From positions 19,086,521 to 19,150,520 of the forward strand of contig NC_067124.1 of the NCBI RefSeq assembly GCF_021347895.1: a DNA stretch of 64,000 nucleotides, in the 5' to 3' direction. A model generated the notes under the pieces. That model saw only the letters and a list, made by a program, of their open reading frames with translations, was not told the DNA's origin and did no database searches. The translations under genes were made by a program, and so were the position numbers. This DNA is from Acanthochromis polyacanthus. Taxonomy: Eukaryota > Chordata > Actinopteri > Pomacentridae. Below are positions 29,401 to 43,606 of this stretch, piece by piece. Each line of letters begins with the position of its first letter. Within the stretch, counting starts at the first letter, position 1.

Positions 29401-32400
29401 AACACAAGTTCTGAATATTTACATCTGTAGCTTAGACGGCTACCTGCATCTTATTGGAACCAGGTGAAAATCTATACTTTTATTCTTTACTACTTTTTAT
29501 TTTGTGTCAACTTTAATTCAGGTGAACTGCCGCTGTAATTCAAAATTCAGAAGCATTGTCATCAGAATGGTTTTGCATAGATTCATCTTTAATAATGAAG
29601 ACTTGGAGGATGGCGATTTACTTTGGAGTAACATTTTAATTTGATAAATAAAAACTACCTACACCTGTCAATGAACGCACTGGGGTAAATACTACAGTGA
29701 ACAAAAATTAGAAGGCAGAGGGAAAACTCCGAGCACACAAACTCTTACAAAAAGTATTGATGCATATACTGTATGCTTGCACTCACAACTTCAGCACACT
29801 TGACTGCACCACACGTGCTATGACACATCTTGACAGATACACACCCATCCGTGCAGACTTACAGACTCACAGCGCAAAGGCCACGCTGCACAGAGGTGCT
29901 GACGGCTGTCATGTTAATATGCCAAGGAGGCTTGAGGATTGGATTGTTACCAGCAGGATGAGTTGGAGGAGTAGAGAAGAGAGAGTATGAAGGTAATGTC
30001 TCTTTTCTCTTTTCCGAAAAAAAGTGACATCTACTTCTGCAGAATGATCAAATCTACTTCAACCTTTAATTTGTCATTTTAAAGTATGTCAGTCAGGCAA
30101 AAATTATAATAGGTTCATGAAAAACAGAGCTTGGTTGTTACTCAGCATTGCTGTTCATCAACAACTTTCAGATGCTATATAAGAGTTTAAGTAACCTTAG
30201 AAGCTCTCTCCTGCTTTTTTATTGGATTTTAGAAAGTATACACTCCAGCAGCCGAAGTCAAACAAAGTTACATAAGATAGGTCTACATTTGCCAAACTTA
30301 TCAGTTTGTCTCCATCTTTGAAGTCTGCTTTCTTGTCCAAATGGAGATTTAAACAGTGCTTCAAGTCGTTATTTTTCTTTTCAGTTTATAAGTAGAGGCT
30401 TGATTGTACATTTTCCACTGCATTATGCAGAGCACCACCAGCACTAACTAGCTTTACCCAACACTGTTGATTTGCCACCTTACATGGGCAGTTAACATGT
30501 TTTCACCACAACTGAGGCCATTTCCTAACCTCAGTCATGTGGTTATTGCTTTGATCATGGCATTATAAGGTACTGATTTGAACCTCAATAATCTTTCACT
30601 GACTGCCTGAAAGCATTTTATTTTAGTTTTTTTTTGTTTTACATGTGTAGAAAGCTTTCTGTCTGCTATAATAACATAATAGTAAAGCATATCTTAAACT
30701 GTGATCATCATTTTGAGTGTTTTATGTGTAATATCCCAAAATGGACACACTGATTTTGGGAATATTTTTCAGTCCTAACACTGACTGATCAATTTCAGGT
30801 TGTATTATCTTGTTTCCCCCCACAAAATGAATAAGCAGATGTGTCGAATAGATGATGTCTTCTGTAAGTGGAGATGGATAAAAAGTGAAGACGGAGGAAT
30901 GAGGGAGAGGGGGAGATAATGAATGAAGGAGGGGAAAGCATGCAAGAGGGGAAGTTGATGATGGAATGAAAACGTACAAAGAAGACGAGGCGGGTGAGGT
31001 TGAGGTTGAGTTCAGGGATTGTTGGAAGGAAGAGCGGGAGGTGGGGTTATTTGCCATTCAAGAGTGTGGTCTTCACTGGCCCCCGCGGCACTGTCTTCCC
31101 AATCTCCATCCCTTAATCAAGTAGAAGAACAAAGATATGCATGTTATTAAAAATCAGCCCCGTCAAATGGAGCAGAGGAGAAGGAGAGAGAAGGAGAGAG
31201 AAGGAGAGAACGAAATAAATAATGGCATAGTAGAGTATAAATATAGTGATATCCTCCGGGCACGTTCTATCTATTGCTCTTTTTTCCCTGGCCATGAAGG
31301 AATTCTTCTCTTTCTTTCCTCTCTCTCTCTTTGTTCAAATAATGATGAAACGGTTTTGATTTTCATTGTGTGCCTTCACTATGTCTCCACATTCCTTCGC
31401 TGTTTTAGCACAGGCTGCCCATCTCTTCTTTCTCTCTATGCCTCTGTTCTGACTCCCTTTGTTGCCGTCTTATACGCTTTGTTCTCATTCCAGGACTCTC
31501 ACCTGTTCTTCATTTTTCTCTTGCGCTCTCCCACCTCCTCTCCCGTCTCTCCCTTATTTTGTGTGATGTCAAGCTAATCACTTTGCCGCTGTTTCTTTCA
31601 GCTTCTCTCTCTTTCTATCTATCTCTCACTCCCGCTCGGCTCGCTAACCCTGTTGGGTGTGAAAGTGATTACGCTGGATGGCGCATTAGGGGGTTTGTGG
31701 TGTATCTATGTGTGGATGTCTGTGTGTGTGGAAGTGACGATGATGGCATGTTGAGAGACAGGTAAAAGGTGAGAGAAGGAGCCCAGCAACAGACGGAGGC
31801 GTCAGTGTGTCATCTATTATCAGCAGTATTTAGCAATGGATGTGTTACCCCCACTGTAATGGTATGACTCAGTATGAAATGATACCATATTTACAGCCAG
31901 GATAATTAGAGGTCAGCAGTTAGTTATCATGGTGTCACCAAGGACATGGGCACTATTAATTATATTTTACATGTTTAGATTTAGTCAACTTTTAATATTT
32001 GAGGGTATTTTTGGAAAGATTTTTTTTTGCCTGATTATAAAACAAGACTAAAGCTGTGTCCTTTATCATGATGACATAGTTTCAAAGCTAAATTTAGAAA
32101 ATTAAGAACAGTGAAAACGGCTAAGATGCACATTTTTGCACTTAATATTTGTGCATATGTTATATTCTATTCCCACAATGCATTTCAAAAAGAAAACGAA
32201 GGAGTTGCTCACATATTGCATCACATCCTGCTGATGATGTCCAGTCAAAGAAGAATTGTTTTATTTGATACAAACTGCTTAAGCTGTTAAAACGCCATGT
32301 GTGTTGTATTCATGTGGTACGTGTTCCAAAACATTCATGAGAACAAAGCAGAGCATTCAGATGAAACTGTATTTTGTCACTAGTTCAATAGACTGATAGG

Positions 32401-33270
32401 TTAATGTTGCTGTAAGGTGACTGGGTTTAATGAAATTAGATTGATTTACTGTCATTTAAAAAAAAAAAATCTATAGTGTCCAAAGTGTTTCTCTGCATCT
32501 GCACTTCAGATGACTTGATGCCATAAGTATTTTTTTTAATCTGTAAATAATTTGCTCACAATGTTTTGAACAAATCATTGCATGTCCAATGTTTAAAATT
32601 TTCTGCATTGAAATGGTAATTTAAATTTGGAGTCGAAAAACATGGCTGCCTGACTGTAAGATTAAATTCTTTGAAGCTGTGAAGGTTATTACTTCCCTCC
32701 AGTTTGGCAAATATCTTTATCTTTGTAATTTGCCCTCATGATGATGCCAGAGGAAATGTCAGCTTCGCTTTTACAGTTTTTATTATAATAATTTTAGGAT
32801 ATCTCTAAAATTTCAGGCTCAGCACTGCAAACTAAACCTTAAGCATGGTTTCGATAATGTTTTCTGAATGCTGAGATTGACTGGCTAACACGTAGCCACT
32901 GATAGCCGAGTTCAAAAGTTTTGCTCTAGCCATCTTTAGGAGGCTTATACCAAAACGAATCTATTGATAATGTGCAGTTGTTGCAGGGCTGTTATGTTGG
33001 ATTGCATTATCCTGCACAGGTGTTCATGTTTTTGTGTAGACACCTGCATTTGCCATAATCTAACTTTGAATGTACGAATATCTCACTCTCTCCTCTCTGT
33101 TGTTACAGAAATGTACCAACACAAAAAGACTGTTGACCACTTTGACCTTCTCCTTTCTTCTCTTATCAATGATTTTAAAGTGATCGCTAATTGGTATTTG
33201 TACTCTGAAAGCATATAAATCGTATCCTTCACCCTGTACTGTTAAAGTCTCTCTCTATTTCACCATCACA
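29401..33270. other. non-coding stretch, no gene seen
   Basis: AT-rich unique sequence. It has a purine-rich stretch at 30880-31050 and 31160-31215 and pyrimidine-rich sequence at 31290-31640. The ORF-like runs here are low-complexity. No exon, RNA gene or intact element was recognised. Confidence 0.55.
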
Positions 33271-33272
33271 TA

Positions 33273-33802
33273 CACTCAACAAAAATATAAATGCAACACT
33301 TTTGTTTTTGCTCCCATTCTTTATGAGATGAACTCAAAGATCTAAAATTTTTTCCACATACACAATATCACCATTTCTCTCAAATATTGTTCACAAATCT
33401 GTCTAAATCTGTGATAGTGAGCACTTCTCCTTTGCTGAGATAATCCATCCCACCTCACAGGTGTGCCATATCAAGATGCTGATTAGACACCATGATTAGT
33501 GCACAGGTGTGCCTTAGACTGCCCACATTTCAGAGTGGCCTTTTATTGTGGGCAGTCTAAGGCACACCTGTGCACTAATCTTGGTGTCTAATCAGCATCT
33601 TGATATGGCACACCTGTGAGGTGGGATGGATTATCTCAGCAAAGGAGAAGTGCTCACTATCACAGATTTAGACAGATTTGTGAACAATATTTGAGAGAAA
33701 TGGTGATATTGTGTATGTGGAAAAAGTTTTAGATCTTTGAGTTCATCTCATAAAAAAATGGGAGCAAAAATAAAAGTGTTGCGTTTATATTTTTGTTGAG
33801 TG
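33273..33802. mobile_element. 530-bp snap-back MITE (Tc1/mariner-type, TA flanked)
   Basis: The whole element is one palindrome. Arms of about 255 bp (33273-33527 and 33547-33802) are separated by a 19-base loop (33528-33546). I count about five mismatches between the arms. The termini read CACTCAACAAAAATATAAA and its inverse, and TA flanks both sides (33271-33272, 33803-33804). It has no coding capacity, so it would depend on a transposase in trans. A transcript crossing it could fold into a very long, almost perfect double-stranded hairpin. Confidence 0.93.
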
Positions 33803-33804
33803 TA

Positions 33805-34706
33805 GATAAACGCATTCCTGTGTGACACAAACAATTTATTTTTACATATAAGCAATCAACCAAATGCAGCTCAATTTCTCAGTATTTCTGACCTTACTCA
33901 TGATTTTTCTTCTAGATTTTCCTCCAGACTGGAAACAAGCATATTGCAGGAAAACTAGTTTGTTCTACTTCAGGTTTCTACCATTGATAGGCCCAGGTGC
34001 AGACCATGATTGGTTTTCTAATGGGTAGGCTGGCTGGAGACACATGGAGCATATGGGACCACCTGGATGTGTGTATGAGCACATGTTTCATGGCATGTTT
34101 GACAGTAATGTGTGTGTATATGTGAGAGTATGTAACTCCGTTCGCCCATGTCTGTGCTCATTAGGCCATTATGAGGATGGTAGGTGCTTATTAGAGATTG
34201 AGCACTCATAAAAGCTGCAATAGTTTCCAACATGAAGCCGCTGAGGAAGGCAACTAAAATGTGCAGCACATCAGTTGTTGAAATGTGTGTTGAAATTAAA
34301 CAGCCTTGTATCAAGCTGCAAAAAACCATGAAGCCAGTGTAAAAGTGGTTAGAATATACCCAATTCTAATATTAGTCACTACATACTGGCTCCTGGGAGC
34401 ATATACTGTATGTAGAGTTAACCATCCCACTACACTTTTAAAGGTTTCCAGCTGGACAGACTGAGGCTGGTTGAGTGTCAAACCATTAGGCCTGTCAGTC
34501 TCCAGTCTACATACGACTTCAAGAATGGCATCAGAGTTGATTAAAATGAGGAGGAAATATAGATGATTTATGTATCAAACAAAAAAAAACATACATAGTT
34601 GAAGTTTTCTGACTGTTCACAAGTAAATCACAAGTAAATCCTTCAACTTTATTATTAACAGTTCAAAGTCTAATAACACTGTAACAGATTGTCAATGGTT
34701 TTAGTG
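33805..34706. other. non-coding stretch, no gene seen
   Basis: Unique AT-rich sequence with no recognised exon or element. It ends where hAT-like terminal sequence starts at 34707. Confidence 0.55.
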
Positions 34707-36165
34707 CAGGCATGGGCAAACTACGGCCCCCGGCCCGCGAAATAATTTTGTCAATATTAGAATTATCAAAATTACAGTGAAGACCACATTCATTTGGCCT
34801 TCGCCTGCAGTACCGACGTTTCTGTTGCCCCACTAGATGGCGCTCCAGACACAAGTGACCTTTGTTGGTTTATTTTCTCTTCTTCTACTTTGCACCTGCA
34901 TTGAGCCCTGCTGTAACAATGAGTGGATCAAAAAAAAGAAAAGTCGACAGTGAGTGTGGAGTGTTTCAGAAGGAGTGGACTGCTAAATATTTTTTTCGCT
35001 TAAGTCCGTTCAAAGGCTGAATGTCTTATTTGCAATGAAACCGTTGCGGTTTTTAAAGAATATCAGCCTGCACGTTTCCACGAAGCATGCTAACTACGCT
35101 AGCAGCCAGTCAGCGCAAGAATGGACAGCTCTGGCTCAGAGGCTGGCAGTCAGTTTACACACTCATCCAAATACGTTTTTTTCTGCAAACTACGATTCAA
35201 GAGTCAAGCACGAAGGCAAGTTATTTGCTAGCATTCAAAATAGCAAAGGCTAGCAAGCCTTTCTCCGAAGGGGAGTTTTTGAAAGAATGCATGGTAGAGA
35301 CAGCAGGTCTCCTGTGTCCAGAGAGCAAAAACAAATGTGAAAAAATTAGTTTATCACGCGGGACAGTTACTCGCCGTGTTGAACTAATCGAAGAAGATTT
35401 AGCCAGCTGACTGAACGAAAAAGCGGAGTCCTTCAAGCTATATTCATTAGCACTGGACGAAAGTAATGACATAAAATACACTGCTCAGCTTTTAATTTTT
35501 ATTAGAGGGATTAATGAACATTTTGAGACAACGGGGGAATTTTTGACCATGGAATCCATGAAGGGGAAAACACGTGGAGAGGACTATAGGACAAGGTGTC
35601 TGGGGTCATCCAGAGGATGAAGCTGTCATGGTGTAAATTCGCCAAACTCGACAGGACAAAACGTCGGGCTGCTGAAGAGAATCCAGGATAAGGTGAAGGA
35701 GGAAAACCCTGAGCTGGATGTGATTTTCCTACACTCCTTAATCCACCAGGAAGCACTCTGTAAGTCTGTTTTGGATCTTGATCATGTCTTGAAGCCAGTT
35801 GTAGTTCATGAAGTTTCTTGAAGAAACTGATGCTGATCACCAGGACTTGCTTTACCACTCTCATGTCCGCTGCGAGTGTGGGAGCTGAAAGGCGGGATGA
35901 GCTCGTTTTTGGAGTTAATCGGGAAAACCGATGATTTTCCAGAGCTGCGCGACAGAGATTGGCTGTGATTTTGCTTTTGCTGACGCACATGAATGAGCTG
36001 AACGTGAAGCTGCAAGGGAAAGATCAATTTGTGCAATTGTACACAAATGTGAAGCCTTCAAAGACAAACTGACTTTATTGTCAAGACAAATGTCAAAAAA
36101 AATCCATCGGTCATTTCCCTACACGCCGACGCTGACAGAGGCTAGTGGACATGTGATGAAATATA
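34707..36165 (+). mobile_element. 5' part of a decayed hAT transposon (BED-finger, GTF2IRD2-like)
   Basis: The left end starts CAGGCATGGGCAAACTACGG, a typical hAT terminus with the C-rich run after it. The coding remnant follows from 34919. The element is cut at 36164-36165 by the TA of Tc1 copy 2. Its right end was not found beyond that copy, so the 3' part was lost or lies elsewhere. No target duplication can be assigned. Confidence 0.75.
34919..36163 (+). pseudogene. hAT-family transposase pseudogene (GTF2IRD2/ZBED-like)
   Basis: Translation begins MSGSKKRKVDSECGVFQKEW and hits a stop at 35018-35020. It resumes in another frame with a BED-type zinc-finger start (AECLICNETVAVFKEY). After a frameshift the zinc-finger end (HVSTKHANYASSQS) follows. 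Further frames give ASYLLAFKIAKASKPFSEGE with FLKECMVE, then SLSRGTVTRRVELIEEDLAS, ESFKLYSLALDESNDIK and LLIFIRGINEHF. These blocks match the hAT-type transposase domain also found in vertebrate GTF2IRD2. Later pieces include a TNVKAFKDKLTLLSRQMSKK-like segment just before the Tc1 insertion. Multiple stops and frameshifts make it non-functional. The antisense frame at 35990-35511 is a shadow of it. Confidence 0.85.
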
Positions 36166-38147
<1,982 letters not shown>

Positions 38148-38347
38148 TACCATAATCCATGGTATGGTATGCATAAAATATTCGGTCCAGTAAAAACTGT
38201 TTCAGTCCAGTAAAAAATTACTGTTTACTGGTCCACGGTCCAGTAATAAATTGTGCCCATTCGCGCAGACTGTACTTTGTCAACATTGTCTTTAACATGT
38301 AATTCATATTAGTTTGCACAATCTCCAACCATCTGGTCCCCTGGTCT

Positions 38348-38352
<5 letters not shown>

Positions 38353-38402
<50 letters not shown>
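38353..38402. repeat. (TA)25 microsatellite
   Basis: This is a 50-bp uninterrupted TA run, seen directly. Just before it, 38185-38260 has several copies of a gtccagtaa motif, including an inverted pair around ccagtaaaaaattactg. Confidence 0.97.
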
Positions 38403-38407
<5 letters not shown>

Positions 38408-38423
38408 GCATCAGAGAGACAGG

Positions 38424-38816
38424 TGTAGTTTCTCAGACATAGAGGATGTGCAGATGTTGAAGAAAACGTCCGTTGACACTGACTTGTTTGTTAAAGAAAT
38501 AAGTTTATTGCAACGAAGACCAGGATCGATCAGGCACCATGGATACCCGAGAGCATTCTCAGCCGAAATGAACAACTCGGCTTGAATCAGAGATCACTCA
38601 GTTACATAGGTTTGCATATGGGAACATAACATAATGTATGGTTTCCGTCAATGACAGGCCCCACTTCCCTTTGCTAATCTCCCAGGCACAGAAGCCTCTT
38701 CAACATAAACATCATCAGAACCAAAACAAAGATAATGTATATCTCATGTCAGTCACTGCCTGCTACTGAAGAAGAGGAAACGTATGTTTCCCACATATCG
38801 CTGGTCAGATACTACA
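38424..38816 (-). mobile_element. probable solo LTR (retrovirus-like), antisense
   Basis: Read on the minus strand this 393-bp segment begins TGTAG and ends CTACA, the inverted TG...CA ends of an LTR. It contains an AATAAA-type polyadenylation signal (GCAATAAACTTATTT; on + as aagtttattgc at 38505-38515) about 80 bp before its 3' end, as an LTR R/U5 region would. No internal retroviral or gag/pol sequence is adjacent, so it would be a solo LTR. I found no matching 4-6-bp target duplication, which weakens the call. Confidence 0.5.
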
Positions 38817-39464
38817 CATGTCAATAAAACTCTCAAGGAGCAGTTACTTTGATTTCATCAAGTTTGCGGAACAGAAACTGGCATATCAAGACTTTGACTT
38901 TCTGTCAAACGTGACAGGAATACCCTCTACTTCTTTTAGAAAATATGTCTACATCATGATTTAGGGTTCCAATTGGTAATGGTATTTACTAATTACTGCC
39001 CAGCTAGTGGGATATTAAAAAACGAAATGCAAGCATGCCTCGTAAGCTTCTACAATCAACTCAAAAAGTGTGAAATTTTGGCCTCAGTGTCTGATGACAG
39101 CCAGCATTAATCCACCTACAGGGTTTAAACTTTCCTATCAGACACCTTTTTATGATGTAACAGATGCTAATCCCCTAGTTTTCTACAGTAATGAATGAGT
39201 TCATTCAATCAACACCTCTTCTCTGTCTCTCTAGCAGGAGCTAAAGCAGCTTCTTGACTTGCTGTGGATGTTTCCTCCTTTCAGACATGACTAATGCATA
39301 GAAACACAGACACGCACAATACAACTGCCAGTCAAAGTGAGCTAGACGTGTGTGGGCGAGCATACTCTCACATTTACACATTTACCTTTTGTGCGTGCTT
39401 AATTATTTAATCTGCTAAAAATAATCCTGGATTATAACATATAATATTAGACCACATGCATCAA

Positions 39465-39468
<4 letters not shown>

Positions 39469-39548
<80 letters not shown>
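39469..39548. repeat. (CA)40 microsatellite
   Basis: This is an uninterrupted CA run of 80 bp, seen directly. Confidence 0.98.
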
Positions 39549-39549
<1 letters not shown>

Positions 39550-42500
39550 CAAGCACAATCCTTTTTCTTCTATACACCTGATGCGTGTGTTTGTGTAGCA
39601 GTGCTGAGATGCCTGCAGTCTGCTGATGTTCCACGTAGCCACAGGGCTGGTCATGCTAATAAAGACCCTTTGAACTGACTTGAATTTACTTGAGACAGGC
39701 AGTCAAAGAAAAAGAAACCGAATTAGAAAGAGACTAAAAGACAGAAAGAGCTTATCAAAGGTTTTGTCCTTCAGGTAAAGACCAGCCAAATACAAGTTTG
39801 CCATTTTTTCTGTCATCCATGATAAGATTAATAATTAAAGGCTTGGCAGGCTGGATGGGAGCCGTAAATAAGGGCAGATGACGTCCTTAGATAATGCTTG
39901 TATCAACCTTCATTTTGATATTGGAGGTCATACTTGAGAGGCATTTGACATTTTGACATTCTGACATTTCAAGGGAGTGGGCTGTAGACTTCACTTTGGC
40001 ATTTTATGTTTTTGTGTGCGTGTGTGTCTCGGTCGGTGGAGGAGGTGGGGGTAGGAGGGGGAGGGGGCGTTGAATGGGGACTTACATTGAAGCTAAAATG
40101 TGAAGAAAGAGAAATGTGACACAGGCCTGATTTGAACCCATTTCTGCCTCTTGTATCAGCGCTCATGTTATGCCCTCCTCTCCAGTCATTCTCCACCTCC
40201 AACTGTTTCTCCAGTGACAACAGCAGTCTGCCCTGATGTTGTATCATGCTTACTGTTATCAGTTTGAAGTCTTTCCAGCCACGTGTGCCAGCCACCTCAC
40301 TTAAATTCTGGAATATTAACAAAAATTGATTCCTAAAGCTTGATGTTGGTGAGTTTATTTGGAAACTATTTCTGGATTGTCAAAAAGGCTGTCAGAAGGA
40401 GCAGATCGAATGTCAGTGAAACAGTCAATTATGGCACAACAAGACGTCCGTGAGCAGGATGAAACCTGCAGGCTGTGTGCATTAGTTACTGTAGCACTGA
40501 TGAAGCATTGTGACATCTTGTGTGTGGGCCTGCGGCAGCTTCAGGCCTGCAGAGGCTGTCTCGTCCGACTAATGAGGATAGAGAGAGAGGTCAGAGATGA
40601 TAACCAATCTAAATAAGGACCTTGATGTGACTTTAACACTGTGTCATGGTGTGTCACTGTGTATGTGTGTGTGTGTGTGTGCTTGGAGGTGATGTCCTCC
40701 CACCTTCCTGCTGTTATGTTATGACTAGCATCCTCGCTCCAAGCCCACTGTCAACAGGAGGTGTCATCCACGCAGCTCAGCCATCAGCACACTGCTGGCT
40801 GCATTCTGAAAACTGACAGAGATGGACGCACCTTCACAAACACACAAATATACACATACAGTTGCATATCTAATGTACACTTTAGCAGGCATTCTGCAAG
40901 CACAGACAAATACAGGACATTCACATGTTTCCACGTGCACGTACACGCTGCCTGCTCCGTCAGTTCTCCCACTGGCCTTTGGTGAGTGTCCATGTTATGC
41001 AAACTCATAACAAAACACTGTCAAAAACTGTGAGCGTGTGTCAACTCACCTGACAGGAACAGTGGGTCGTCTTCCTCCCTCACTATCCCATTTTCACTCA
41101 GTTCAGCCTCATCCATCCTGAGGCAGACTCTTTACCGCGGTACTTAAATTCAACTGACATATACTTACTGAACATGGACATGGTTTCTTGTTTTTGTTGC
41201 TGTTCTTATTTAAATTCCCTGTTATTCCTAATCACTGATAGACTTTTAACAGATAACCCCTTCACTTTTGTTATTATAAATCAGTTTCCAGGATACACTG
41301 AAAATGTAATTGCATATTTTAAATTGTTTTTTGTTGTTGTTGTTGTTGTTTTCAGGGAGTCTGTAATGTTCCCTGCTCAGCACGGCTCTGAGTGAAAGCA
41401 TGTTTGTCTAATGTAGCATGCAGAGAACTATTTTGGCATGCTATCTGTGCTTTAATACAGGGCTTAGTAGCCACAATGGAGTTGTTAAGCGGCATTTTGG
41501 CTGAATGTTAACCAATACTTTATTGCCAACAGGCCTCATTGTCAGTGTAGCTGTTAGTGAGGACAGGACGAGGACCTGCACTGGGGTCTGTTTTTAATGC
41601 ACGCTAGATGAGGGGCTGATGAGGAAGATGATGCTGAAACTATTTCCTGGGCAGAAGGGAACGTTTTGAAAATGTGTTGTTATTGCACATATTTTTTGAT
41701 GGTAATGGGCACATTTATGTGTGGGCTGTCACAAACCTACTGTATACAACATCTTTTTGGTGCACCAGTGTTTAGAGTATGCTTGCAGATACACCGTGGG
41801 CGTACGCTTCAGTTTCCCCATGAAATGTACTATGTGTTCTCTAAATTGCAATAATGAAGTCCAAATTCTTTGAATCCATATGCTACTTACTTGCTGCTGC
41901 CAGTGCATAGTTTGTCAGCTATTGTTTCAGCCCGCAGGCTCTTATGATGGGATCACTTCAGACTTACTCGCTTCCATAGTAGTGAGAATGACACCTCTCT
42001 TAATGTGCCTATATATGGAGCAGTGTAAGTGGACTTCACTAGTTGCATTTAAAGCCATGTTACCAAACAGCTCTGTTCTTTCGAGGCAGGTCTTGCTGTT
42101 TAACGACAGTCTTTACGGTACAGTCTATGAGTTGTTAAAATAGTTTCTGCAGTTTATGACTCAGAGGTCATAATGAACGAGACCCCAGTTTTTGTAGCAC
42201 TGCTTCTCATATAATGGCTTAATTCAGGCAGGAATGGAATCCACTGTGTGTACGGATGTGAGACCTGCTGGTCAATCATAGCAACTCACATAGCAACAAG
42301 ACCTGCGTAGGACAACTGAAATAGAGATGAGATGAATCAGTTGCAGTGCTTTACTGTTGGCATGCTTTATCTCCTGGCCATGACAACGCCTTTTGTGATC
42401 AGCATTTCTCAGCTTGTCCCCACATTCTGGGGTGGATAACATTGCCAAGAAAAACAGTGTGGACAAATAAATCAAATTATTAGTTGGAATAATTCAAATG

Positions 42501-43160
42501 AAAAACAATATTTACAAAGATACAGTGTTGCTTTTATCTGGGAGTGTTGCCTTCACTTCTAAAGCTGCAAACACGATTGAGAGGACACAAACAACACCAG
42601 GAGGGGAGCCACTTGCAGCAATGCCCTTGGTTGATCCATATTTGTACGTTCCTGATTGCTGGCCATGCGTATAGATGTTGCGGCTGAAGGCGGTTGACCT
42701 GGCCACATGGTGTGTGTGTGGTGCACAACTCCAGTCTATTACACTGTAGCCTGAAGGGAAACCATAGGGCAGACTTCACAGATTGATGAGAGTTCACACA
42801 GCTCGGCTGAGCCCCAGGTAGGGTGACACAGACGCATATAAGCAAGCAGGCATGCTTATGTGGTCAGAGAAGGACACACACTTACACGCAAACACAGATG
42901 GGCAGGTACAACGTGCTCACAACCTGTTCAGTCACCCTCACATAGTTCACAAGCATCCCTCATCACCGTTTTCTAGACGGGGTCAGCATGTCAACTAGCG
43001 CACCATGAAGGAAAGGGAATTAGTGAGATGAGTGTGCGTGTGTATGTACAAATGTGTAAGCATGCTGTAGGGCTTTGTTTGTATATTAGGCCCGCGTCCT
43101 GCATCACTCATTCCAGCACGACACATCAAAGAGACGGGAGCTGATGCTGCAGCCTGCTGA

Positions 43161-43249
43161 CCATATATGGTTCTTCCTGCATCATCCAGGCACTGGTTTA
43201 GCCCATTAGAGAAAGTAGGACAGAGCGGGGTCCTGATGACCATATTTGG
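43161..43249. promoter_or_regulatory. candidate SRF-bound enhancer: two perfect CArG boxes
   Basis: CCATATATGG at 43161-43170 and CCATATTTGG at 43240-43249 both fit the SRF consensus CC(A/T)6GG exactly. The second equals, in reverse, the CCAAATATGG box known from actin promoters. An ETS-type core (TTCC in gttcttcctgc, 43170-43180) directly follows the first box, the arrangement used by SRF-TCF ternary complexes. The surrounding 110 bp is unique and GC-balanced. Binding is inference; no promoter or start site is recognisable beside it. Confidence 0.4.
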
Positions 43250-43319
43250 CCGGGTGCTCTGTCCCCTGCAGCCATCTTGCCTGCCTCCACCGCATGTTGC
43301 TAGGGCACTGCTCCTCAGT

Positions 43320-43606
43320 TCCTCCCCTCTCGTTGCCGATGCCATTTCTTCTGTTTTCCCCCCTTCTTTTCTACCACCACAACTGAACACTTTTCATCCC
43401 CTTTTCTCTTTTTGCCCCCTCTTCTCACCTCTTCTTTCTCCCTCACCCCCACCTATTTTGTTATTGCACTGTTTTGTCTTTTCCCTCCAAACTTACTTCT
43501 TCCGCTCATCCACCTTCTCCTCGCTTTACCCCGTTTACTGCTTCCTTTGTTCTTTTCCTCCTTATTACTTTGTTCCCCCCTTTTCCCTTATCCCTCGCCG
43601 GCAGGA
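43320..43606 (+). repeat. pyrimidine-rich tract, about 285 bp
   Basis: The + strand is strongly C/T-biased from 43320 to 43600 and ends in ccggcag|gaagctg, which resembles a splice acceptor. The frames reading through it are compositionally biased (Phe, Leu, Pro, Ser) and not credible as protein. No known exon follows. Confidence 0.6.

Noticed and set aside
35511..35990. 159-codon minus-strand frame
   Set aside because: It is antisense to the hAT transposase pseudogene, whose sense-strand blocks are clearly recognisable.
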